Part shown: in pieces, positions 33,838 through 41,200 of the stretch
Layout: every line of letters starts with the position of its first letter
Numbering within the stretch: the first letter of the stretch is position 1
Source: Planctomycetaceae bacterium
GTDB taxonomy: Bacteria; Planctomycetota; Planctomycetia; Planctomycetales; Planctomycetaceae
Assembly: GCA_002726205.1 (NCBI GenBank)
Contig: PBSL01000036.1
Coordinates: forward strand, 1-64,000
DNA length: 64,000 bases
Direction: 5' to 3'
The notes under the pieces: model-generated
Databases searched by the model: none
What the model was told of the DNA's origin: nothing
Seen by the model: only the letters and a program-made list of their open reading frames with translations
Made by a program: the position numbers and the translations under genes

Positions 33838-35531
33838 GACGAGGGTTCCTCGTCGCCGGCGATGACCCGCGTCCGCCTGGATTTCCAGTCCCCCGGCGAT
33901 GGCGTCGATGGTGCCTCGTCAGCCTCGGGCAACTGCTGGGCCTCAACGGGTGGGGTGTCCGGTGCGGAGACGATGCTGTCGTCGGGAACGGGTGTTCCGC
34001 AACCGGCCTCGATCCACGACGACCATTTCTGGATTTCCTCGGCCGAGAGGCCGTCGGATCGCTCGATGGTCAGCTCTGCCTGTATTTCGACCGAGGGAAC
34101 CCAGGCCGTCACCGCCAGTCGTCCATTCGTCTCGTAGCGGAACTTTACCTCGACCGGAGTTTGTGCCGGGAGTCCCGGTGGCAGACCCTTGACGACGCAG
34201 CGGCCGATCTGCGTCGAGTCGTTGCCACTGTCGTCACCTCCCTCGATCACGTTGACCTCGACACTGGTCTGATCGTCCTTGAGTGTCTTGAAGGCATAGG
34301 TGGACCTGGCCGGGAGTGTCGAGTTGCGGCTGATCATGATCTGTCGGCGTTTTCGGCCGGTGGATCGTTGCAGTCCGAGCACGCCCAGGTGATGAGAATT
34401 GACGTTGGTGACCGACATGCCCTGGATCCCGGTGGCATCGGTGCCCAGTAGCAGGCCGGCGTAAATGGCGGCCCCGTGTGCGATCGACTCGTCCGGCGAC
34501 AGGCAGCGATCGACGGCCATTCCCGACTCTTTTTCCAGCATTTGCTGCACCGCGGGCATCCGGCTGGAACCGCCGACCAGCAACAACCGGTCGATATTCT
34601 CCCAGCTGCAGTCCGCCTCGCGAAGAACCTGGCGAATGGTCAACAGCGTACGGTCCAGCAGGTACCCGGTCAGTTCTTCGAATTCGGCCCGCGACAATTC
34701 CGCCTGGCCCCGACGGCCTTCCCAGGCGAATCGCAGCGTGACCTGTTCGCGTGCCGAGAGGGTTCGCTTGGCATCCTCGGCCGTTTGCTGCAGCAACTGC
34801 AGAGCGGCCGGATCGTTGCGGGGATCGACACCGTGCTCGGCCACGAATCGTTCGGCTGCGAAATCGACGAGCTGCTGGTCCCAGTCAATTCCTCCAAGGA
34901 ACACGTCGCCGGCGGTCCCCCGGGCCGTGTACTGCTCGCCGTCAATCTCCAGCAGGGTGACATCGAAGGTCCCGCCACCGAGATCGTAGACGAGGATGGT
35001 TTCCTGTCGCCGGCTGCGGCCCTGCGCGTCGAGGAACTGCTGCTGGACGCCGTAGGCAATGGCCGCCGCCGTGGGTTCGTTGATGATGTCGAGGACATCG
35101 AGTCCGGCCATTCGGCCGGCATCCTGGGTTCGCCGCCGCCTGGGTTCGTTGAAGTAGGCCGGGACGGTCACGACCACCTCGTGAAAATCGCCCAGCTTCA
35201 AGGCCGCGTCATCCCTGAGCTTCTTCAGGATCAGCGACTGGATGATCTCCGGGGGAAACTGTCTGCCGATGATTTCGCGGTCGAGAAACCGGTTGCCCAT
35301 CTCTCGCTTGGCGAAACGTGCCACACGTTCGGGATCGAATTCGGCAGCCTTGACGGCTTCCTTGCCAACGATCGCCTGGCCGTCGTCGAAAAAGACGATG
35401 CTGGGTGTCGTCAGGTCCCCCTCGGAATTGGCAATCGTCCACGGTCGCCCCTGGTTGTCCAGGTGCGCCACGACCGAGAAGGTCGTGCCGAGGTCAATTC
35501 CCACCGCCGGTGCAATCGTATTCTCTGCCAT
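33834..35531 (-). CDS. Hsp70 (DnaK-like) chaperone lacking the lid domain
   Basis: A 565-residue Hsp70. The nucleotide-binding domain (about 1-375) has GIDLGTTFSVVAH (phosphate 1), VYDLGGGTFDVTLLE (phosphate 2), IINEPTAAAIAYG and LLVGGSSRMPAVQQML. The beta substrate-binding domain (about 390-500) has the expected GVLGLQRSTGRK start and ends near IERSDGLSAEEI. Only a low-complexity tail follows (APDTPPVEAQQLPEADEAPS), so the alpha-helical lid of canonical DnaK (about 640 residues) is absent. It is therefore a specialised Hsp70, unlikely to be the housekeeping DnaK. It lies 35 nt after a J-like membrane protein gene and overlaps the next gene by 4 nt, a clear operon. Confidence 0.9.
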   Translation of the reverse strand: MAENTIAPAVGIDLGTTFSVVAHLDNQGRPWTIANSEGDLTTPSIVFFDDGQAIVGKEAVKAAEFDPERVARFAKREMGNRFLDREIIGRQFPPEIIQSLILKKLRDDAALKLGDFHEVVVTVPAYFNEPRRRRTQDAGRMAGLDVLDIINEPTAAAIAYGVQQQFLDAQGRSRRQETILVYDLGGGTFDVTLLEIDGEQYTARGTAGDVFLGGIDWDQQLVDFAAERFVAEHGVDPRNDPAALQLLQQTAEDAKRTLSAREQVTLRFAWEGRRGQAELSRAEFEELTGYLLDRTLLTIRQVLREADCSWENIDRLLLVGGSSRMPAVQQMLEKESGMAVDRCLSPDESIAHGAAIYAGLLLGTDATGIQGMSVTNVNSHHLGVLGLQRSTGRKRRQIMISRNSTLPARSTYAFKTLKDDQTSVEVNVIEGGDDSGNDSTQIGRCVVKGLPPGLPAQTPVEVKFRYETNGRLAVTAWVPSVEIQAELTIERSDGLSAEEIQKWSSWIEAGCGTPVPDDSIVSAPDTPPVEAQQLPEADEAPSTPSPGDWKSRRTRVIAGDEEPSS

Positions 35532-35566
35532 GGGGGCATTCCTGGTGGCCGGTTTCCCGGGGCGAT

Positions 35567-36229
35567 CTATGGACGCCGTCGGCCCGACTTCTGCCAGTTT
35601 GGTTGAACGATGACCCGGTCTCCGGGAGCCACCAACATGCGGCGATCAATCGACTTGAAACCCTGGCGTTGGATCACGATGTGGTGCCTGTGCCTTGGTT
35701 GACGCTCGAGCGCGACCTCGAATTCCGGTTTTTCGGGCAAATCGTGGGCCTTGCCGTCGACCTGCAGGCTGGCACCGGTCCGCTCGTCCAGACCCCAACG
35801 GAAAACCAGCATTCCACCCGTGGCCGTCGCAGCGTTGTCCGTGCCACCGTTGCGGACCAGGGCGACCAACATCCCCGCCACCAGGGCCAGCGATGCGATC
35901 GAACCCACGATCAGCCAGGTGGGGCGAGTCGACGATTTGGCGGCGGCGGGCTGCCGTTGCTGGAGTTGTTCGTCGTATTCCTGTTTTTGTTCCTGGTTGA
36001 GCAGGCAGCGTCGGGCCAGGAGGATTTCGTTGCTCAACTGCTCTGCCAGTTTGACGTGTTCTCCTGACGACTTGTCTCGCAGGTAAGACGTTCGTTGATT
36101 GGCAGCGGCCTCGATCACGTCCGGGTCGGATTCGAATTGCGCGACTCCCAGCAACCGGTAATGGTCAACCGGTTGCTGGTCGGCGGGGATTCCCAGCCAC
36201 TTGTGATAGGGATCAAACAGTTCGGACAT
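35567..36229 (-). CDS. J-domain-like membrane protein
   Basis: A 220-residue protein from ATG near 36229. The N-terminal part (1-95) has DPYHKWLGIPADQQPVDHYRLLGV, FESDPDVIEAAANQRTSYLR and LSNEILLARRCLLNQEQKQEYDEQL. This matches a planctomycete family with J-domain-like helices I, II and IV but no HPD tripeptide. One transmembrane helix follows (about 111-131, LIVGSIASLALVAGMLVALV), then a small beta-rich domain of PEGA type (LQVDGKAHDLPEKPEFEVALERQPRHRHHIVIQRQGF). It probably localises the Hsp70 encoded just downstream, without the usual ATPase-stimulating HPD loop. The upstream in-frame TTG at 36331 overlaps the promoter and is not used. Confidence 0.75.
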   Translation of the reverse strand: MSELFDPYHKWLGIPADQQPVDHYRLLGVAQFESDPDVIEAAANQRTSYLRDKSSGEHVKLAEQLSNEILLARRCLLNQEQKQEYDEQLQQRQPAAAKSSTRPTWLIVGSIASLALVAGMLVALVRNGGTDNAATATGGMLVFRWGLDERTGASLQVDGKAHDLPEKPEFEVALERQPRHRHHIVIQRQGFKSIDRRMLVAPGDRVIVQPNWQKSGRRRP

Positions 36230-36561
36230 GCTGCCCCGGAACGTAGTGGGCGATTTCGGCCAGGCGATCGCCTGAGAGGACCTGTCGTAGAGCTTACCGT
36301 CCATTCTAACCAGAGAGTCACGACGAACCAATTGGTTGCCCGGAGAACCGCGCCGTCAGGCAGAGGCGGTCCCAGGAAGTCAACCGACGTGGTGTGACGG
36401 TGAAGACGTCACCTGGCGAAAACTTGCGAACATTTCTTTGGATCGATTGTAGAGCAGAACCGGGAAAAGTCTGAAAGGTTTCTGTAACCGGTCGGTAGTA
36501 CTTCTCGGAGCGGGCCATTGCTGACTCGATCAAGGTCAATCCAGGTTCTGGGGGATGTGTC
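36230..36561. other. Divergent intergenic region (about 330 bp)
   Basis: No coding sequence with support. It holds the minus-strand promoter of the Hsp70 operon (36303-36331) and a second possible minus-strand -10 (TACAAT, plus bases 36446-36451, with a weak TTCAGA 18 bp upstream). For the plus-strand giant gene I see only a purine-rich GGGGGA stretch before ATG 36562 and no convincing promoter. Confidence 0.5.
36303..36331 (-). promoter_or_regulatory. Promoter of the Hsp70 operon
   Basis: Minus strand: TTGGTT (plus bases 36326-36331), 17 bp, TAGAAT (plus bases 36303-36308). Start near 36296, about 65 nt before the J-like gene start. I see no CIRCE-type inverted repeat, so control by HrcA is not suggested. 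Confidence 0.6.
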
Positions 36562-39500
36562 ATGAAATCGCTGTTCGAATTCGTTCATCCCCCGTCGTTA
36601 CGTCGCCGCAGGAATCTTCCCCGTCGATCGTCGCCTGCCGAAGCACTCGAAGAGCGGCTGTTGCTCTCCGGAACGTCCGGTCAGATGGTTTGTCCGCCAA
36701 CCGCCGTTGGTGAACTTGCCCAGCAACCCGAACCGTCTGGCAGCGATGGCCAGGCGACCGGGTCCTGCGCGGCGCAACCGACCGGGTCCGAATTGACCTT
36801 TGTGTCCGATCCCGGCCAACGAATCAGTGACGGAGCTATTCCCGAGGTGGGCATCGATCCGGAGACGAACAGCGTCTACCTCTACTACAAGATCGGGCCT
36901 GATACCTGGAGGGCCACTTCCGAGGACGGTGGTCTGGAATTCGGTGAACCGGAACAACCCGGCGACATGTCTTTCGACCCTCGCGGCGTGCGGATGCCAC
37001 GGGCCGACGAGTCCGGGCGAACCGTCTGGCGGCGGATCCGGTGGGAGGCCAACCAGCAAGCTTTCACGAGCCTGGTCTCCTACGACGGGTCCAGCTACAC
37101 CCCCGAAGACGGGGTGAGATATGCCCCTCCTGATACCATTTTCCCGGGAGTGTTCACTGTCTTTTCGACTGCCGAGGGACGTGTCGGCCTGATGTACATC
37201 GGCGACAAGGGACTGACGACGGGCAACGTTCGGTTGGCCTACTCGGATGACAACGGACAGAGCTTCACGCTTCACGATACCAATCCCCTGGGCGATGCCG
37301 GGACCCACGACCAGGGACTCAATCAACGCGATCCGGCGGCGATCGTGCTGGATGACGGTCGGGTGCGGGTGTTCACGATGGTGCAGGGCGGGTCCGACGC
37401 GCCGCTTCCCGGAAGTCGTGCCGTCACGTCGATCCACAGCTTCACCAGTTCCGACGATGGACTGACCTTTACCGAGGATGCGGGGGTCAGGCTGTCGCCG
37501 GAAGACTTCAGCGGGTTCGATGTCTGGTCGCTCAACGATCCCTCGATCATCCCGCTTCCCGACGGTCGCTTCCGGATGTACGTGGCCGGCCTGGTCAGCG
37601 TGGAACCGGATGCGTCGGATGCCCACTGGGTGATTCTCTCGGCCACCACCAAACTGTCCGACGACGATGAGCCGGGCCTCGCGGTCCCCGTGCTGGAAGG
37701 ACCGACTGGCACGATCGCGGAAACGAATCCCGAGTTTCACTGGGGTGCTGTCGAAGCCGCTACCGGTTACGAGTTCCAGATCCTGCACGAAGCCGGGGGT
37801 GCTCCCGGCAACGGCCAGCCGGATCCTCCAGCCGAGCCCCCACCGGGTGTTCCCGGTGAGGTGACGGTGACGCGCTTCGAGGATGGGTCGGTGGAATGCC
37901 GGCCGACCGGTGATGGACCCTTCCCGGCAGTACTCTACAACCATGGCGGGCTGGGAACGGCCGTCGGCGGTGACCTGTTGGGAACCTGCACGGCATTGGC
38001 GGAAGCGGGGTTTTATTCCCGGTCCGAGCAACGTCCGCCGAGCGTTTCGCTTGACGGGCAACTCGAAGATGTCCTCGCCGGCCTGGATCAACTCCGCGCC
38101 AATCCCGACGTGGATTCCGATCGGATCGCGTTGGTTGGATTCTCTCGTGGCGGCCTGCTCGCCCTGCAGGCCGCCGTCGAGCGGCCGAACGAGATCGACT
38201 CGCTGCTGTTGTTCGCACCAGCGCCGGGGCGTGGCAGCATGGCCGAGACGCTCGAGCAAGTTCCGGCCGTTGCGGTGCCGATCCAGATCTTCATAGCCGA
38301 AAACGACAGCCTGCTTCCCCTGGCACACGAGATCGAGCAGGCCTTAGTCGACGCGGAAAAAGATGTCGGCCTGACGGTGTACGAGGCTTTCGAGGAGGAT
38401 GGTCACGATTTGTTCTTCGAGGTTCGAGAGCAGTACTGGGGCGATGTTCTCGAGTTCCTCGAGTCGACCCTCGATGATCCCGTCGTCGGGGGTGGACTGC
38501 AGGTCGAGCATCTTGCGAGCGTGGCCATGCCGCAGGGAACTCATCGGCCGGAGATCCTGTTCACCGGCACCGACGAAATGCTGGCGGTCGTCGTCGATCC
38601 GGGTGAAGACGGCCAGGGACAACGGTTCAAACACCGGGTCTACCGCTACGATGCCCGGTTCAACCAGGTTGGTGACCCGTTTCCGATCACCTGGATCACC
38701 GACGAGTACGGTGAACCGGCCGATCATCGGGCCGCCGTCGTCGATGGGGAACTGGTCGTCGTCTATCAGTCACTCGTCTACGACGACGACGTGCAACGTA
38801 CCGAGGGGCCATCCGAACAGTACGCCCTGAACCAGTCCCTGATGCTGACCCGTTACTCGCTCGACGGCCAGGAATTGTTCCGCGGTCCGATCGTGGCGCA
38901 CGCGACAGATTTTTCCGAGGACAGTTTTCCCGATCACTGTCTCGTGCCGCTGGAGGACTCGTTGCTGGTCTCGACCGGGGCCGGTCAGCAGATCAAGTTG
39001 CGAGAAGTCGGTGACAGGGGAGAAGTGCTGAACACCTACGCGTTCGACACCCGGGAACAGCGGTCGTTGTCGGTGATCGGCAACAGCCTGCTGGATCTCG
39101 GGGATCGTCTCTGGATGTTCGCCGGATCGGGGATGGGGTCGTTGGAACCCAACGGGATTTCCGTCCTCGAACTGGATGACCGGTACCAGCCGACCGAGTT
39201 GGCCTGGTTCGGTGATGATGACCTCGAGCGGACATTTCCGACAGGGGCCCTGCAGTACAACGGTTTCACCCTGGTAACCTACGACGCGCGAGAAAGTCTC
39301 GAGCAGTTCGCTCCGCCCGAGGAACATCCCTACCGTCCCCGGCTGATGGTGCTGGATGCAGACCTCGAGATGCTGGCCGACATCGAGATCGGCAACGGCG
39401 ACGGATTCGCTCATGTGCATCCGACACTCGGCGTCGATGGCGACGAACTGGTCATCGGTTGGAGCATGCAGTCTGATTCCGCCGTCGATGCCGAACGGAT

Positions 39501-41169
39501 CGCTCCGCAGGTGCAGTTGGAGCGCTATGCCCTCTCGTCGCTGTTGGGCGAGCCGTCCGAGGATTCCTCCGGCGAACTGGACGGTCGGCAGGATGCCGTG
39601 GCAGAGTCGTCTCCGGTCAATCCGATTGCCTTCCAGGTGGTGACCGAGGAAACGTCAGCCCGAGCTCCCGAACTGGAACCGGGCAGTTACCAGGCCCGGG
39701 TACGAGCTGTCAGCGAGTCGGGAGTGCCGGGTGAGTGGAGTCGGTCGTTGGTGTTTTCGGTTGACGTGGCTCAGCCCGAGAACGGTCCTGTCGATTTCCG
39801 GTTTGATGTCGATAGGGGAATGTTGGTCCTGCAATTGCGTGAGCCGGTGGAAATCAATGTCGAGGCTGTTGGCGGATCGCTGAAGATTCTTGTCGACGGG
39901 TCGCCAGTGGAAATTGACGAGCCGTTGCTGGTTGAGGCCATTCGGGAAATCGAAGTCCAGGGCAGTTCGGGTGACGACCTGGTGGACCTGGGCGCGGTGA
40001 CGATCGAGGCCTTCGTGAACCTCGAACGGGTTCGGATAGCGGGTCGGGACGGAAATGACGTGTTGCTGGGAAGTGCGTTGCCTGACCGGATCGACGGTGG
40101 AGCTGGCGACGACGTGCTCAGGGGCGGGGGCGGACCTGATCGTCTGCGGGGTGGACCGGGAGCCGATCGTCTGAACGGGCAGCGGGGTAACGACCGGCTC
40201 GACGGAGGAGACGGTGATGACACGTTGGCCGGTGGTGCCGGGGCCGACTTGCTGGCCGGTGGACTCGGCGATGACGTCCTCAATGGCCATGCGGGTATCG
40301 ATGGGCTGGTCGAGGCCGGCAACCATGACTTCGTGTTGAAATCGGATTCGTTGAGTGGCCCGGGGAACGATCGGCTGCGGAGCCTCGAACAGGCGGAACT
40401 GACCGGCGGTGATGACGACAACCGCATGGATGCATCCGGTTTCGATGGTCCGGTCAGCATGTTTGGTGCCGGTGGCGATGACATCCTGGTCGGTGGGAAT
40501 TCCGGTGACCTGCTTGCCGGTGGACCCGGCAGCGACCGGATCAACGGTCGTGGTGGCGCTGATGTTCTCGACGGAAACGAGGACGACGACCGTGTCATCG
40601 GTGGCGGTGGCAACGATCGGATGACCGGTGGTCACGGTGACGATGTCCTCAAGGGGCAGGGTGGTGTTGATGTCCTGCAGGAAATCGGGAATGTCGACTT
40701 TCAACTCTCCGATCACCGACTCGACGGTCACGGTCGCGATCGACTCGCGGGGATCGAAGCCGCACGGTTGGAAGGGGGCGAGGGCGACAATCGCATCGAC
40801 GCCAGCGGGTTTTCTGGAACGACCACCCTGCTGGGGGCTGCCGGGGATGATCAACTGCTTGGCGGTGCTGCCTACGACCGGTTGGACGGTGGCAGGGGCG
40901 ACGATCGGATCGACGGTCGCGGCGGCAACGACGTGCTGATCGGTCGAGCGGGCCGCGACGTGATGTTCGGTGGCGCCGGCGACGATCGGATCCTCGGCGG
41001 TGCCGACAACGACGTGGCCCTGGGCGGTGAAGGTCACGATCGGATCAACGGCCAGGGGGGCGGTCACGACACGGTCGCCGGAGGGGCCGGCCAGGACTGG
41101 CTGGGAGACGACGTCCACGAGATCGACGAGGTGTTTCGACTGGCGGGCGAGTGGATCGACGAGGCCTAG
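36562..41169 (+). CDS. Giant secreted RTX-repeat protein with nested alpha/beta hydrolase
   Basis: 1535 residues. The N-terminus (RRRRNLPRRSSPAEALEERLLLSG) is the planctomycete LEPR-like leader of large exported proteins. About residues 75-380 form a sialidase-like (BNR) propeller. At about 388-413 an Fn3-like domain begins (NPEFHWGAVEAATGYEFQIL). It is then interrupted by an alpha/beta hydrolase (about 430-640; nucleophile GFSRGG near 528, Asp in AENDSLLP, His in EDGHDLF) and a second propeller-like region (about 645-1010). The Fn3 appears to resume at about 1019-1072 (GSYQARVRAVSESGVPGEWSRSLVFSV). From about 1163 to 1510 there are RTX-type GGxGxDxLxG calcium-binding repeats in three blocks. 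Secretion through a type I-like or planctomycete route and surface attachment are inferred. Confidence 0.85.
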   Translation: MKSLFEFVHPPSLRRRRNLPRRSSPAEALEERLLLSGTSGQMVCPPTAVGELAQQPEPSGSDGQATGSCAAQPTGSELTFVSDPGQRISDGAIPEVGIDPETNSVYLYYKIGPDTWRATSEDGGLEFGEPEQPGDMSFDPRGVRMPRADESGRTVWRRIRWEANQQAFTSLVSYDGSSYTPEDGVRYAPPDTIFPGVFTVFSTAEGRVGLMYIGDKGLTTGNVRLAYSDDNGQSFTLHDTNPLGDAGTHDQGLNQRDPAAIVLDDGRVRVFTMVQGGSDAPLPGSRAVTSIHSFTSSDDGLTFTEDAGVRLSPEDFSGFDVWSLNDPSIIPLPDGRFRMYVAGLVSVEPDASDAHWVILSATTKLSDDDEPGLAVPVLEGPTGTIAETNPEFHWGAVEAATGYEFQILHEAGGAPGNGQPDPPAEPPPGVPGEVTVTRFEDGSVECRPTGDGPFPAVLYNHGGLGTAVGGDLLGTCTALAEAGFYSRSEQRPPSVSLDGQLEDVLAGLDQLRANPDVDSDRIALVGFSRGGLLALQAAVERPNEIDSLLLFAPAPGRGSMAETLEQVPAVAVPIQIFIAENDSLLPLAHEIEQALVDAEKDVGLTVYEAFEEDGHDLFFEVREQYWGDVLEFLESTLDDPVVGGGLQVEHLASVAMPQGTHRPEILFTGTDEMLAVVVDPGEDGQGQRFKHRVYRYDARFNQVGDPFPITWITDEYGEPADHRAAVVDGELVVVYQSLVYDDDVQRTEGPSEQYALNQSLMLTRYSLDGQELFRGPIVAHATDFSEDSFPDHCLVPLEDSLLVSTGAGQQIKLREVGDRGEVLNTYAFDTREQRSLSVIGNSLLDLGDRLWMFAGSGMGSLEPNGISVLELDDRYQPTELAWFGDDDLERTFPTGALQYNGFTLVTYDARESLEQFAPPEEHPYRPRLMVLDADLEMLADIEIGNGDGFAHVHPTLGVDGDELVIGWSMQSDSAVDAERIAPQVQLERYALSSLLGEPSEDSSGELDGRQDAVAESSPVNPIAFQVVTEETSARAPELEPGSYQARVRAVSESGVPGEWSRSLVFSVDVAQPENGPVDFRFDVDRGMLVLQLREPVEINVEAVGGSLKILVDGSPVEIDEPLLVEAIREIEVQGSSGDDLVDLGAVTIEAFVNLERVRIAGRDGNDVLLGSALPDRIDGGAGDDVLRGGGGPDRLRGGPGADRLNGQRGNDRLDGGDGDDTLAGGAGADLLAGGLGDDVLNGHAGIDGLVEAGNHDFVLKSDSLSGPGNDRLRSLEQAELTGGDDDNRMDASGFDGPVSMFGAGGDDILVGGNSGDLLAGGPGSDRINGRGGADVLDGNEDDDRVIGGGGNDRMTGGHGDDVLKGQGGVDVLQEIGNVDFQLSDHRLDGHGRDRLAGIEAARLEGGEGDNRIDASGFSGTTTLLGAAGDDQLLGGAAYDRLDGGRGDDRIDGRGGNDVLIGRAGRDVMFGGAGDDRILGGADNDVALGGEGHDRINGQGGGHDTVAGGAGQDWLGDDVHEIDEVFRLAGEWIDEA
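40042..41110 (+). repeat. RTX-type nonapeptide repeat-coding region with a duplicated linker
   Basis: DNA coding for GGAGDD.L.GG type repeats in three blocks (about 40050-40300, 40450-40660, 40850-41110). Between them lie two related linkers: DFVLKSDSLSGPGNDRLRSLE...DNRMDASGF and DFQLSDHRLDGHGRDRLAGIE...DNRIDASGF. Thus a unit of about 420 bp (block plus linker) has been duplicated in tandem. The repeats should bind calcium and fold outside the cell. Confidence 0.8.
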
Positions 41170-41200
41170 CTTCTCGCATGAGAGCAGTCGGCACCGGCGT

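Noticed and set aside
36230-36561. Heat-shock operator (CIRCE) upstream of the Hsp70 operon
   Set aside because: I looked for TTAGCACTC-N9-GAGTGCTAA-like dyads and found none.
36598-38328. Long minus-strand reading frame (576 codons) opposite the giant RTX gene
   Set aside because: It lies fully within the sense gene, has Arg/Gly-rich low-quality composition and no motif.
40042-41110. Periodic repeats that might suggest a CRISPR array
   Set aside because: The period is set by 9-residue protein repeats in an open frame and the copies are imperfect; there are no conserved repeats with unique spacers.
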